From an uncultured Clostridia bacterium (lineage in GTDB: Bacteria; Bacillota; Clostridia; Christensenellales; Borkfalkiaceae), in NCBI GenBank assembly GCA_944327465.1, contig CALVHH010000001.1, forward strand, positions 97,330 to 161,329: DNA of 64,000 nucleotides. Direction: 5' to 3'. Position numbers and translations under genes: made by a program. The notes beneath the pieces were generated by a model. That model saw only the letters and a program-made list of their open reading frames with translations. It had not been told where the DNA came from and ran no database searches. Shown piece after piece: positions 33,197 through 43,187 of this stretch. Each line of letters starts with the position of its first letter. Position 1 is the stretch's first letter.

Positions 33197-34786
33197 ATGT
33201 GTTCGATAATAGCATATGAAGGCAGGGATATCTCTCTGCAGCAGCTGGACGAAGCCTTTTCGCGCTCATACATGCGCGGACCTGACGCCAGGTGCATCCA
33301 GACGCTCGCCGGCGGATATATAGGCTTCAACCGCCTTGCGATAATGGGTCTCTCGTCGCTGGGCATGCAGCCCTTTTCGCTCAAGGGCAACCAGGTGGTG
33401 TGCAACGGCGAAATATTCGGCTTCCGCGCCATCCGCCGTCAGCTCATAGAGCAGGGCTACGAGTTCCGCTCCAATTCCGACTGCGAAGTGCTCCTGCCAC
33501 TGTACGAAGAGTACGGCGTGGATATGTTCGGCATGCTCGATGCCGAATTTGCCATAATCATCTACGACAGGCCTTCGGGCAAATTTGTGGCTGCCCGCGA
33601 CCCCATAGGCATCCGCCCGCTCTTTTATGCCTATTCAAAGAGCGGCAACATAATGTTCGCATCCGAAGCAAAGGTGCTCATGCCCCTTGCCGAAAAGGTA
33701 TATCCCTTCCCTCCCGGGCACTACTATAAGGACGGCGAGTTCGTCTGCTACAGCGATATCGCCGCCGTCGATAAATATCTCGACGACAGCCACGAGGAGA
33801 TTTATAAAAACATAAACCGCCTGCTCACCCAAGGCGTCGTAAAGAGGCTCGAATCCGACTCTCCCGTCGGCTTTCTGCTCTCGGGCGGGCTCGACAGCTC
33901 CCTCGTCTGCGCCATTGCCGCCCGGGAATACAAAAAACAGGGCAAAAAGATACGCACCTTCGCCGTGGGCATGAGCGAGGACGCCATAGATTTAAAATAC
34001 GCCCGCGTGGTCGCCGACTACATCGGCAGCGAACACACCGAAGTTTATATCAACAAACAGCTCGTGCTCGACAGTCTTGAAGAGGTAATAAAGACGCTCG
34101 AAACCTTCGATATAACCACGATCCGCGCCTCCATGGGCATGTACCTCATCTGCAAAGCCATACACGAGCAGACGGATATCCGCGTGCTGCTCACGGGCGA
34201 AATTTCCGACGAGCTCTTCGGCTATAAGTATACCGACTACGCCCCCGACGCCGAAGAGTTCCAAAAGGAGAGCCAAAAGCGCATAAGGGAGCTGTATATG
34301 TACGACGTGCTCCGCGCCGACAGGTGCATTTCGGAAAATTCCCTCGAAGCCCGCGTTCCCTTCGGCGATTTGGCGTTCGTCAAATACGTCATGGCGATAG
34401 ATCCGAACAAAAAGCTCAACACCTACAACATGGGCAAGTACCTTTTAAGGAAGGCGTTCGAAGGCGACTATCTGCCCCGCGACATATTGTACCGCCAGAA
34501 GGCGGCGTTTTCCGACGCCGTCGGGCACTCGATGGTTGACTACTTAAAGGAGTATGCCGAGGGCGTGTATACGGACGAACAGTTCCGCACTCTCAGCAAA
34601 AAGTATGACCACGCCGCGCCGTTCACAAAGGAATCGCTTTTGTACCGCGAGATATTCGAAAAGTACTATCCCGGTCAGGGTCACCTGATAAAGGACTTCT
34701 GGATGCCCAACAAAAACTGGGAAAACTGCGATGTCAACGACCCTTCCGCCCGCGTGCTCAAAAACTACGGCGCAAGCGGCATCTGA
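33197..34786 (+). CDS. asnB: Asparagine synthase (glutamine-hydrolysing)
   Basis: 529 residues. Mature Cys2 is the glutaminase nucleophile (MCSIIAYEG). RLAIMG, CNGEIFGFR and ARDPIGIRPLFY belong to the Ntn domain. The synthetase domain has the PP-loop FLLSGGLDSSLVCAIA near residue 229 and LTGEISDELFGYKYTDYAP. It makes asparagine from aspartate and glutamine with ATP. RBS AAGGAGG. First gene of the T-box operon. Confidence 0.96.
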   Translation: MCSIIAYEGRDISLQQLDEAFSRSYMRGPDARCIQTLAGGYIGFNRLAIMGLSSLGMQPFSLKGNQVVCNGEIFGFRAIRRQLIEQGYEFRSNSDCEVLLPLYEEYGVDMFGMLDAEFAIIIYDRPSGKFVAARDPIGIRPLFYAYSKSGNIMFASEAKVLMPLAEKVYPFPPGHYYKDGEFVCYSDIAAVDKYLDDSHEEIYKNINRLLTQGVVKRLESDSPVGFLLSGGLDSSLVCAIAAREYKKQGKKIRTFAVGMSEDAIDLKYARVVADYIGSEHTEVYINKQLVLDSLEEVIKTLETFDITTIRASMGMYLICKAIHEQTDIRVLLTGEISDELFGYKYTDYAPDAEEFQKESQKRIRELYMYDVLRADRCISENSLEARVPFGDLAFVKYVMAIDPNKKLNTYNMGKYLLRKAFEGDYLPRDILYRQKAAFSDAVGHSMVDYLKEYAEGVYTDEQFRTLSKKYDHAAPFTKESLLYREIFEKYYPGQGHLIKDFWMPNKNWENCDVNDPSARVLKNYGASGI

Positions 34787-34843
34787 GCAATTGCCCCGCA
34801 CATATGTGCCGTTCAATCAAGTAAAAATCAAAGGAGTTATACC

Positions 34844-36223
34844 ATGAAACATATCGATATCAGACAAATTTTGACCTCGCCCGAAAGCTTTTTCGAAAAG
34901 CCCGTAACCGTCTGCGGCTGGATACGCCTCTGCCGCGACAGCAAAAACATGGCGTTCATCGCCCTGAACGACGGCACCTGTCTCGGGCACCTGCAGATCG
35001 TCATCGACAAATCAAAAGTCACCCTGCCCGAAGGCGCTTCACGCGTCGGCTCTTCCGTCATGGTCAAGGGCACCGCCGTAAGATCCTTCAACAAAAACCA
35101 GGCTGTCGAAGTCAACGCCGACTCCGTCGTCCTGCTCGGCGACTGCCCCTTGGACTACCCCATCCAGAAAGCCAAGACCTCGCTCGATTACCTGCGCACC
35201 CTTCCCCACCTCCGCGTGCGCACAAACACTTTCAGCGCTGTTTTCCGCATTCGTTCAAGGATATCCGCCGCCATACACCGCTATTTCCAGTCCAACGGCT
35301 ACATCTACGCCCACACCCCCATCATCACGGGCAGCGACTGCGAAGGCGCCGGCGAAATATTCCAGGTCACCGCTCTCGGCTACGCCCCCGAATACAAATC
35401 GGCTGAAGAATACTACGCCGCCGACTTCTTCGGCAGGCGCGCAGGGCTCACGGTGTCCGGTCAGCTCGAAGGCGAGGTCATGGCAATGGCTTTCGGCAAG
35501 ATCTACACGTTCGGTCCCACCTTCCGCGCCGAAAATTCCAACACCACCCGCCACGCCGCCGAATTCTGGCAGATTGAGCCCGAAGTCGCATTCGCCGACA
35601 TCGACGACATAATCGAAATCGCCACCCAATTCATCAAATATATAATCAAAGCCGTCCTCGACGAGTGTCCCGAAGAGCTCGCCCTGTTAGAGCGCTTCTA
35701 CGAACCCGGGCTCTCGGCAAAGCTACAAAAGGTCGTCGACGACGATTTTGTCAGGATAGACTACACAGAAGCCGTCGACATACTCAAAAAGAGCGGCAAG
35801 GACTTCGTCTATCCCGTCGAATGGGGTCTCGCGCTGCAGACCGAGCACGAGCGCTACCTCACCGACGAGGTATTCAACCGCCCCGTGTTCGTCGTCAACT
35901 ACCCAAAGGACATCAAGTCCTTCTACATGAAGCTCAACCCCGACGGCAAAACCGTCGCCGCGACCGACCTTCTCGTCCCCGGCGTCGGCGAGATCATCGG
36001 CTGTTCCGAGCGCGAAGCCGACTACGATAAGCTCGTAAAAGTCATCGAAGAGCGCGGCATGAAGATGAGCGATTATTCAAACTATCTCGACCTGCGCAAG
36101 TACGGTTCGGTGCCCCACAGCGGCTTCGGACTGGGGCTCGAACGCATACTCATGTACGTCACCGGCATGGGTAACATCCGCGATACAATAGTGTTCCCTC
36201 GCGCCAAGGGCGAACTTCGTTAA
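34844..36223 (+). CDS. asnS: Asparaginyl-tRNA synthetase
   Basis: 459 residues, class IIb. The N-terminal OB-fold has VTVCGWIRLCRDSKNMAFIALNDGT. The core has motif 2 GPTFRAENSNTTRHAAEFWQIEPE and motif 3 HSGFGLGLERILMYVTGMGNIRDTIVFPR. RBS AAAGGAG. Cotranscribed with asnB, so both asparagine synthesis and its charging answer to tRNA-Asn levels. Confidence 0.96.
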   Translation: MKHIDIRQILTSPESFFEKPVTVCGWIRLCRDSKNMAFIALNDGTCLGHLQIVIDKSKVTLPEGASRVGSSVMVKGTAVRSFNKNQAVEVNADSVVLLGDCPLDYPIQKAKTSLDYLRTLPHLRVRTNTFSAVFRIRSRISAAIHRYFQSNGYIYAHTPIITGSDCEGAGEIFQVTALGYAPEYKSAEEYYAADFFGRRAGLTVSGQLEGEVMAMAFGKIYTFGPTFRAENSNTTRHAAEFWQIEPEVAFADIDDIIEIATQFIKYIIKAVLDECPEELALLERFYEPGLSAKLQKVVDDDFVRIDYTEAVDILKKSGKDFVYPVEWGLALQTEHERYLTDEVFNRPVFVVNYPKDIKSFYMKLNPDGKTVAATDLLVPGVGEIIGCSEREADYDKLVKVIEERGMKMSDYSNYLDLRKYGSVPHSGFGLGLERILMYVTGMGNIRDTIVFPRAKGELR

Positions 36224-36242
36224 AATTGCCGTACATGCGGCA

Positions 36243-36268
36243 ATATGCCGCGATCAACGGCATATTTT
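36243..36268 (+). terminator. Terminator of the asn operon
   Basis: ATATGCCG/CGGCATAT with a 7-base loop followed by TTT; a second stem TTGCCG/CGGCAA precedes it. Confidence 0.65.
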
Positions 36269-36300
36269 GCCCCATATATTGCCGCAAAAACGCCGAATTT

Positions 36301-36784
36301 CAAGCTGCGCCGCGGCGGGCTCCCGCCCGCCGCGGCGCACGGGGAAATCTAACAATAAAGCTTGGTCGACCGCTTTTGTCGGGCACTACGTGCCCGGATT
36401 TCTCCACGTTGGTCGAAATGACAAAAGCTCGGTCGACTGCGGGTCTCCCTTTAGCAAATGGAGGCGGTTTACAAAGCGCAGCGCAGTAAACCGGTAGGAT
36501 TTGCCCCCACTGATATGCGGTCGGATTATTGGAATTGCTGCTTTCGGATAAGCTTACCTTATCTCTTAATGGCAACTCTCAGCCCATATGCGCGCACGCG
36601 TGCGCGTGTGTATGCGCACATATATTTTTTCATTATTATATAATAAAAGATGCCCGCGCACGTTCGGTTTCCCCCACCCCGACATTTCGACTAAACCGTA
36701 GTGCACGTTCGGCTTTCTCCACCCTGTCATTTCGACTAAGCCGCGGCGGGCTCCCGCCCGCCGCGGCGCACGGAGAAATCTAAC
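36301..36784. repeat. Dispersed repeat cluster (four fragments)
   Basis: Full hairpin copies at 36301-36353 and 36725-36784 share GCCGCGGCGGGC-loop-GCCCGCCGCGGC and the GAAATCTAAC end. Between them are partial or inverted fragments (~36361-36425 and ~36668-36705). The 36224-37061 gap contains no gene. Confidence 0.85.
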
Positions 36785-37061
36785 TACATGCTGCGGTCGA
36801 CCTGTCAACGCCGTCATTCTGACATGCGGCCGGGGTTTAAAAAATGCCGCTTTCAGATGATCTTACCTTATCTTAACGGCAAAGCCCCTTTTCAATTCAT
36901 GCCGAGGGCGGCGATTCCGTCGCGCCTAAACAGTTAAGTTTTGCCAATTGTTGATGCAATTTGTACCTTCACAACCAAAAATGCAACAAATTCACCATAT
37001 TCTGTTAATTTGTCATTCAATTGTTGATAACTTTTTGGAAAAAAATAGTAAGTTAAAATAG

Positions 37062-37276
37062 TTGACAAACAGGAATAAATGCGATAAGATTATAATCACT
37101 AAGGTGAATATGTGCCTTTTGCGGTCTTTTTTCCGGGGAATAACCATGCCTCGGGCAAAATCATTCCAAAAAAGGCGGTATAAGCCCTAAAAAAAGTCGC
37201 AGTTTGCCGGTGGACGAAGCGCCGGCGGGCAGGCGGCAAAAATAAAATAATAAATTATTTAAATAAGGAGAAAAAA
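37062..37276 (+). promoter_or_regulatory. Promoter and long leader of the CxxC lipoprotein gene
   Basis: TTGACA (37062-37067), a 17-bp spacer, TAAGAT (37085-37090), with an overlapping TATAAT four bases on. The leader is ~180 bases. It has pairing segments (TTTGCCGG, CGCCGGC and CGGCAAA around 37202-37245) that could form alternative stems. No known riboswitch was recognised. Confidence 0.5.
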
Positions 37277-40200
37277 ATGCAATCAAGAAAATCATTGTTA
37301 GCAAAGATTTTCGGGGTTCTCTGCGCACTTTGCTGTGTTGTAGCCCTCGCGTTCGGCGTAGCCGCTTGCGATAGCAATACCGACACCACAAAAAGCGTAG
37401 TCAACGTGAGCGTTGTGGATGGTCAGCTCGTCATAGACTATTCCGATGGCTCTAAGGAAGAAATCGACCTCGGGGATCTTAAGGGCGAACAGGGTCCCGC
37501 AGGTGATGACGGCGACAAGGGCGAACAGGGCGAACAGGGTCCTGCCGGCGTTGGCATCACTTCCGTAACTTGGGATGAAACCAAGCAGTGCCTCGTTATA
37601 ACTTATACCGACGGCAAGAAACAGGAAGTTAAGGTCGAAGGCCTTGGCTGCGAATGCCCCGAACCTTGCGAGCACGAAAACATCAGCTCGTGGATACTCA
37701 GCGATACATACGGTTATGACGCTGCAACCCAGAAGTGGACCGGCACCATCCTTGATGTCTGCGACGACTGCGGTTATGCATGGCTCATCACCGATGCAGA
37801 ACATCACCACACCATAAAGACCGGCGACAAGGCTGCAACCTGCACCGAAGACGGTATTAAGGGTGGCGAATACTGCGAAGTCTGCGGTTACGTAGTTCCC
37901 AATTCCGGCGAAGTTGTTCCCGCTCTCAACCATCCTGAAGCAAACAGGTCGACCCACATCGTCGAAGTTGAAGGCAAGGATCTCTGCACCGAAGGCGGTC
38001 TGTCCGTAACCATATGCGACCTCTGCGACGAAGTCATCGACTATACTCTTGCTCCCGCTCAGGGTCACAAGGTGTCCAAGTGGCTCACCGAAGGCACTCT
38101 CGGCTCAGGCGAAGCTCAGGTTGTTGCCGAGGCTCCCACCACTACCGAAAAGGGTCTTGCGATCGGCACCTGCCCCGTATGCGGCGACTATGTAACCAAG
38201 GAGCTTCCTGCATTCCTCAATGCAGACGGCACCGTTAACTCCGCATACACCCGCAAGGATGTATTACCCGCAGTTGACTGCGCTGATCAGGCTACCGTAG
38301 ACCTCACCATATCTCTCGATGTATGGGATGCCGAAGGCGTACAGGGCACTCAGGCGATTACCTTCACGAATATCGTACTTCCCGCTGTTGGTCATACCCT
38401 CGACGGCAAGAAGTTCCCTCCCGAAGGCGTTGGCACTGCTGCTAATCCTATAGTTCTCGATTCCGCAACTTACGACGAGGCTACCAAGACCTACGAGAGC
38501 GAATACGGCACCATAAAGGTCGATACCGAAACCGAACCTACCTGCGAAGATGACGGTATCGTTGCTTACTTCCTCTGCGACGTATGCGACCACCTCGTTC
38601 CCGTACAGGTAAGGGTTGAGCATATCGCTCCCGAAAACGAAGGCGTCAATGTGACCGAATATAATACGGTTGAAGAACTTGAAGCTTGGGTAGCTACCAT
38701 AGATAAGGAAACCCTTGCAGGTGTTGAAAAGGATCATCTCTACATCGTAGAACCTACCTGCACCGAAGACGGCAAGGAATACTTCATCTGCGACGAGTGC
38801 GGCGAACTCAGCTCCATAGTACTTGAAAAGACCGGTCATACCATAAAGTATAAGGCAGAAATCGATGATAAGAACACTCCCGCTACTGACGACGACGTTC
38901 TTACCCTCACTCCTTACTGCGCTACCTGCGGCGAGACCGATGAAACCAAGCTCAATGCAAAGAAGGTTTCTCTCACCGACTTCACTGTAACCACTGTAGA
39001 AGGCGATCCTTCCTGCCAGGAAGCAGGCACCATAACCTATAAGGGTACATACGAAGGCGTTGAATACACCGTTACCGAAACCATCCCCGTCAAAAACCAC
39101 ACGTTTGGCGGCAGGGAATGGGTACCCGGCAATAGCTACAACTACGACGAAGTTCGCGAGTATGTAAAGCTTGAAGTCAGCACCACCGATGAAGAAGACA
39201 TCAGCTGCGCCGACGGCAAGACTCTTGCAGGCGTCGTATGCGAAAAGTGCGACCAGCTCGTCCTTGTATATGTAGTTGTTCCTCACACCGCACCTAAGGT
39301 TGAAGAAAATACCGAAGTTACCTCCGAAACTCTTGATGAAGTCATAGCACTTCTCAAGGATACCGCAAACCAGGGTAAGGTTTACGAAAAGGCTGCAACC
39401 TGCACCGAAGCCGGTTACATAGCTTACTACTGCGCAGAATGCAAGAACGTTGTAGTAGTTGCCGGTTCTTCCAAGCTCGTTCCCGCAGAAGATGAACAGG
39501 TTGAAGGCGTTGTATACGAAGTTGATACTGCTTATGCAGCAACCGGACACAAGGCTGCCAACACCCTTGTTTACAACGATGAAAACGGCAATGGCGTCAA
39601 GGACGCTAATGAAGATTGGTATCTCGTTACCTACTGCGCTAACGAAGTGACCGATACTTCTGCCGCAGCTCTCCTCAAGCTTGCCGATGCAGACATGGGC
39701 AAGGATGAAAACAACAAGCTCAAGTACAACGAAGACGGCATCAACTACAAGGGCGTTGTCGAAGGCGTTGTAAAGGTTGAAGACGATCCTCGCAACCAGG
39801 AAGCTACCTGCACTACCGTAGGTAAGCAGGTTTACAAGTACACCAAGGATGGCGTCACCGCTGAAGTCATCGTAGACGTCCCTGCAATCTATCACTTCTA
39901 TCAGGATGGAGAAGGTCACAAGTATTCCTACATAGCTAATTCCGCTGTAGATGAAAACGGTGACCCCTACAGAGTTGGCGAGCCCGGTATCTACCAGGTA
40001 GTTGGCGAAGTTCCCGCTTGCAACGAAGATAAGGAACCCGCTACTGCAGGTATCATCTGCTCCGGCTGCGGACAGCTCGTCCTCATCAAGGTTATAGATG
40101 AACACACCCCCGTTGCTAACGCAACCGCAGATAGCGAAACTTACACCTCCTACGAAGCCCTCAAGGCAGCTGTAGATGCAGAAAACGCTAAGGCTCCCGA

Positions 40201-41224
40201 AGAAGCAGCTGCGCTTGACATCAACAAGGTTTATGTTGTTGCCACCGCTTGCGACGCTCCCGAATACGAAGCTCGTTACTGCACCGTATGCCATGATTGG
40301 TACGTAGACCTCACCAAGGAAGCAGGCAAGCACACCCTTGCAGTTGACTACACCACCCTTGCTAAGCAGGCTGATGGTTCCTACACTGTAACCGTTGAGT
40401 GCACCGCTTGCGACTACAAGCAGGAAAAAGTAGCAGTTGCTAAGCCTACCGAAGCTATGCTCGATAAGGAAGCAAGCGTTGCTGCAACCTGCCAGCTTGA
40501 AGGTATCAATGTATACAACGTACCCGTAAAGGTTGCCGGTCAGGACATCGTTGTTGTCATCAATGAAACGGCTGCAAAGGTTGACCATGCACTCGGCACT
40601 ATCGAGTACACCTGGGATACCGAAGAAACTATCGAAGGCGTTGATTACGTTATCACCTACAAGGGCAAACTTTGCTCGACCTGCAACAAGCTTATCGCTG
40701 AAGAAGTTGTCAGGGTTGAAGTTAAGGATCCCGATGAAGGCGAAGAAGGCGGCGATACTCCCGTAGTTCCCGCTGAGCCCGTAGAATACACCTACGATTT
40801 CTCAACTCTCACCGGTTCTGAAACAGCTACCGATCTTAACACTGTACTTGGTTCTACTAACGTAACTTTCGAAGGTACTCTTGGTACTTCCGATACGGAT
40901 CTCAGGCTGGCAAAAGGTCATCTTAAGTTTTCGGGTAATGCAGGCAAGGTTATCGTTACCCTTGACAACGTAAAAGCTGGTCAGACTGTTGAACTTACCA
41001 TAGTTGGTAAGAGTGGTTCTAAGGGTAACCCCGCTGAACTTGCAATCGCTGCAACCAACGCAACCACTACTGACACTGTTCCCGTTGTATATGCTGCAGG
41101 AGCTGACTACGTAACCACTACCGTTACCTATACCGCAACCGCAGATGGTTCTGTAGTTCTTACTTTCAACCGCAACACCGGCAAGACTGTTCAGCTCCAG
41201 AAGCTCACGGTAGTAGTTGAATAA
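37277..41224 (+). CDS. Giant surface lipoprotein with collagen-like segment and CxxC repeats
   Basis: 1315 residues. The signal peptide ends in a lipobox (FGVAAC, Cys31). Residues ~70-93 form eight collagen-like Gly-x-y triplets. About ten repeating modules follow, built on a TCTEDG-type start and a paired C-x2-C (CEVCGYVVP, CDVCDHLVPV, CDECGELSS, CEKCDQLVL, CAECKNVVV, CSGCGQLVL, CTVCHDWYV). The last ~140 residues (YTYDFSTLTGSETATDLN...) look like a beta-sandwich. No LPXTG is present. Its coding sequence looks lower in GC than neighbouring genes. Likely an envelope adhesin or metal- or glycan-binding protein; function unknown. RBS AAGGAG. Confidence 0.85.
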   Translation: MQSRKSLLAKIFGVLCALCCVVALAFGVAACDSNTDTTKSVVNVSVVDGQLVIDYSDGSKEEIDLGDLKGEQGPAGDDGDKGEQGEQGPAGVGITSVTWDETKQCLVITYTDGKKQEVKVEGLGCECPEPCEHENISSWILSDTYGYDAATQKWTGTILDVCDDCGYAWLITDAEHHHTIKTGDKAATCTEDGIKGGEYCEVCGYVVPNSGEVVPALNHPEANRSTHIVEVEGKDLCTEGGLSVTICDLCDEVIDYTLAPAQGHKVSKWLTEGTLGSGEAQVVAEAPTTTEKGLAIGTCPVCGDYVTKELPAFLNADGTVNSAYTRKDVLPAVDCADQATVDLTISLDVWDAEGVQGTQAITFTNIVLPAVGHTLDGKKFPPEGVGTAANPIVLDSATYDEATKTYESEYGTIKVDTETEPTCEDDGIVAYFLCDVCDHLVPVQVRVEHIAPENEGVNVTEYNTVEELEAWVATIDKETLAGVEKDHLYIVEPTCTEDGKEYFICDECGELSSIVLEKTGHTIKYKAEIDDKNTPATDDDVLTLTPYCATCGETDETKLNAKKVSLTDFTVTTVEGDPSCQEAGTITYKGTYEGVEYTVTETIPVKNHTFGGREWVPGNSYNYDEVREYVKLEVSTTDEEDISCADGKTLAGVVCEKCDQLVLVYVVVPHTAPKVEENTEVTSETLDEVIALLKDTANQGKVYEKAATCTEAGYIAYYCAECKNVVVVAGSSKLVPAEDEQVEGVVYEVDTAYAATGHKAANTLVYNDENGNGVKDANEDWYLVTYCANEVTDTSAAALLKLADADMGKDENNKLKYNEDGINYKGVVEGVVKVEDDPRNQEATCTTVGKQVYKYTKDGVTAEVIVDVPAIYHFYQDGEGHKYSYIANSAVDENGDPYRVGEPGIYQVVGEVPACNEDKEPATAGIICSGCGQLVLIKVIDEHTPVANATADSETYTSYEALKAAVDAENAKAPEEAAALDINKVYVVATACDAPEYEARYCTVCHDWYVDLTKEAGKHTLAVDYTTLAKQADGSYTVTVECTACDYKQEKVAVAKPTEAMLDKEASVAATCQLEGINVYNVPVKVAGQDIVVVINETAAKVDHALGTIEYTWDTEETIEGVDYVITYKGKLCSTCNKLIAEEVVRVEVKDPDEGEEGGDTPVVPAEPVEYTYDFSTLTGSETATDLNTVLGSTNVTFEGTLGTSDTDLRLAKGHLKFSGNAGKVIVTLDNVKAGQTVELTIVGKSGSKGNPAELAIAATNATTTDTVPVVYAAGADYVTTTVTYTATADGSVVLTFNRNTGKTVQLQKLTVVVE

Positions 41225-41258
41225 TCACAACTCAAATGCAAGCAATTGCATGAACTAT

Positions 41259-41289
41259 AAAAAAGGTATCCCCCGCGGATACCTTTTTT
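41259..41289 (+). terminator. Terminator of the CxxC lipoprotein gene
   Basis: AAAAAAGGTATCC/GGATACCTTTTTT with loop CCCGC. Confidence 0.9.
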
Positions 41290-41312
41290 ATTTCGCCCGA
41301 CTACGAGCCCCC

Positions 41313-41412
41313 TTCGGTCGACCGCAGTATATAGTCAGATTTCTCGACTGCGCTCGAAATGACAGGTGGGGCGAACGGGCTGCCGCCCGCCGCGGCGCAG
41401 TCGAAATGACGG
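41313..41412. repeat. Dispersed repeat, inverted copies
   Basis: CAGATTTCTCGACTGCGCTCGAAATGACAG (read in two halves) is the short form in inverse orientation. A GCCGCCCGCCGCGGCGCAGTCGAAATGAC fragment follows. Confidence 0.75.
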
Positions 41413-41457
41413 CGCGGGACGGCTGCAAAAATTTTGCAATAAACCTTGTCAAATTCT

Positions 41458-41486
41458 TTGCAATGGCGGGCGCGGTATGATATCAT
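41458..41486 (+). promoter_or_regulatory. Promoter of the yitT-like gene
   Basis: TTGCAA (41458-41463), a 17-bp spacer, TATCAT (41481-41486); a 35-base leader with a CGGAG site follows. Confidence 0.65.
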
Positions 41487-41520
41487 AAAGTCGCTTAAAT
41501 AATAATCTTCGGAGCAGAAT

Positions 41521-42387
41521 ATGGCAGACGGCAAAAAAATCTTTGCTCAGGTCAAATACTGGGCGGTGCTCAACGTGGGCACATTGGCACTCGCGGCGGG
41601 CGTATACTTCTTCAAGTCGCCCAACCACTTCGCCACCGGCGGCGTCAGCGGTCTTTCGATCATCCTTGAACCGCTCATTCCCTTTTTAAGCCAGTCCGAG
41701 CTGCTAATGATCATCAACGCATTGATGCTCGTTCTCGGCTTTATCTTCCTCGGCAAGGGCTGCACCTTTAAAACAATTTATTGCAGCGCGGTCTACTCGC
41801 TCGAAAACTTCGCGTTCGAAAAGCTTGTCCGCCTTTCGGGACCCCTCACCGACCAGCCACTTTTGGAGCTTACATTCGCCATCTTGCTCACGGGCGTGGG
41901 CAGCGCCATAATCTTCAACTGCGGCGCCTCGTCCGGCGGCACCGATATAGTGGCGCTCATACTCAAAAAATTCACTTCCATTCACGTCGGCAGGGCGCTG
42001 CTCATCACCGATACGCTCATCGCCGCGTCGTCCTTCTTCGTTTTCGATGTAAAGGCGGGGCTGTTCTCCATGCTCGGTCTTTTCGCCAAGGCGTTCCTGA
42101 TCGACGGCGTCATCGAAGACATCGGCAAGAGCAAGTATGTCACCGTCATCACCGACAGGATCGGCGCCGTGGGCGAATACATAATCAACGTAATGCACCG
42201 CGACTACACCACCTACATAGCGCAGGGCGGCTACACGGGCAACCAAAAGCACGTTTTAATAGTCGTCTGCAGCCGCCCCGAAGCCCGCAAACTGAGGGCA
42301 AAGACCAAGGAGCTCGACCCCGCGTCGTTCATCATAGTTTCGGACGCCACCGAAATACTCGGCAAGGGCTTCCGCGACCCGGGCTGA
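41521..42387 (+). CDS. YitT-family membrane protein
   Basis: 288 residues. Five hydrophobic helices are visible, with the family motif SPNHFATGGVSGLSIIL and NCGASSGGTDIVALIL. A cytoplasmic DUF2179 domain follows (SKYVTVITDRIGAVGEYIINVMHRDYTTYIAQGGYTGNQKHVLIVVCSRPE). Physiological role of the family is unclear. The gene has its own promoter. Confidence 0.9.
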   Translation: MADGKKIFAQVKYWAVLNVGTLALAAGVYFFKSPNHFATGGVSGLSIILEPLIPFLSQSELLMIINALMLVLGFIFLGKGCTFKTIYCSAVYSLENFAFEKLVRLSGPLTDQPLLELTFAILLTGVGSAIIFNCGASSGGTDIVALILKKFTSIHVGRALLITDTLIAASSFFVFDVKAGLFSMLGLFAKAFLIDGVIEDIGKSKYVTVITDRIGAVGEYIINVMHRDYTTYIAQGGYTGNQKHVLIVVCSRPEARKLRAKTKELDPASFIIVSDATEILGKGFRDPG

Positions 42388-42414
42388 TGTTCTTGATCAT
42401 TTCGTTGACCGCGG

Positions 42415-42635
42415 CAAACTGTTAGATTTCTCCATGCGCCGCGGCGGGCAGAGCCCGCCGCGGCTTAGTCGAAATGACAGGGAGGGGGCGAACGGGCTCT
42501 GCCCGCCGCGGCTTAGTCGAAATGACAGGTTTAGTAGGTTGACCTACCCTCTACGAGCCCCCCTTTAGCAAAGGGAGCCTCATTGCCGACCGAGGGTTAC
42601 CGTTAGATTTCTCGACTGCGCTCGAAATGACAGGG
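42415..42635. repeat. Dispersed repeat cluster
   Basis: Two full inverse-orientation copies carry GC hairpins (GCCGCGGCGGGC and GGGCTCTGCCC near 42440-42500), plus one short form at about 42603-42635. The gap 42388-42963 holds only repeats. Confidence 0.8.
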
Positions 42636-42670
42636 CTTTTTCTTGCGACCGGACTACGAGCCCCCCTTTT

Positions 42671-42854
42671 TGTCATTTCGACCAAAGCGTAGTTTTCTCC
42701 CTAGCACTCGCGCAAAACCGTGGCTTTTGCGCGAAAGATGAGCGGCAACGAAGAGAAGTTGCAAGGCGCGTTTACGCGGCTTGCTTAGAGCGCAGTTTGC
42801 CGCGCCGAGCGCGTGGAGAAATCTCGGAGCGTCAGCGACGGACAAAAGGGGAGC
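42671..42854. repeat. Long dispersed repeat, copy A
   Basis: ~184 bp from TGTCATTTCGACCAAAGCGT to GACGGACAAAAGGGGAGC, with an internal CGCGCAAAA/TTTTGCGCG stem and a GAAATCTCGGAGCG segment. It is ~85-90% identical by eye to 54002-54185. Confidence 0.85.
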
Positions 42855-42963
42855 CTATCTGCCGGCGACTGCGTCGAAGGCGTTGTATTCGATACAAAAA
42901 TAACAAATATCGCATATATTCAAATTTATTGTCAAATATTTTGCACGAATGCCCCTCATACGG

Positions 42964-42992
42964 TTGACAGTCGGCGCAAATGGGTCTAAAAT
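42964..42992 (+). promoter_or_regulatory. Consensus promoter upstream of the atp operon
   Basis: TTGACA (42964-42969), a 17-bp spacer, TAAAAT (42987-42992). An ATG at 43002, in frame with atpB, is nine bases after the -10 box. Confidence 0.75.
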
Positions 42993-42999
42993 GAACTTG

Positions 43000-43187
43000 A
43001 TATGAAAGGCGGGGGATGCGCACTATTTTGTGCGCAATGCTTGGGCGACGATTTTCGGCGCACGGTATGTCCCGCGCACGAAAATTCAGACGGAGACAAT
43101 CCGTTCACGGTCGCCCGGCTCACCGCCGGGCGTTTTTTATGTGCGGCGTGCCGCGCAGACAATGTTGCACAGTTCAATGGCAGTATC
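43000..43187 (+). promoter_or_regulatory. atp operon leader with internal terminator
   Basis: A ~190-base leader with stems GCGCAC/GTGCGC (~43016-43035) and CGGA/TCCG. An intrinsic terminator (CGCCCGGC/GCCGGGCG, 43112-43132, then six T) lies 50 bases before atpB. An open frame from 43002 runs in frame through the terminator into atpB and encodes a cysteine-rich 62-residue segment. This could be an attenuator, a small RNA, or a translated extension. Confidence 0.55.
43112..43138 (+). terminator. Intrinsic terminator in the atp leader
   Basis: An 8-bp perfect GC stem with loop TCACC followed by six T residues. Confidence 0.85.

Noticed and set aside
37097-37276. Known riboswitch in the lipoprotein leader
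   Set aside because: Pairing segments exist but no conserved core of cyclic-di-GMP, SAM, TPP or other common classes was recognised.
38264-40588. 774-residue minus-strand open frame inside the CxxC lipoprotein gene
   Set aside because: Antisense to a gene with signal peptide, repeats, RBS and terminator; the frame stays open because of regular codon use, and it has no RBS or recognisable domains.
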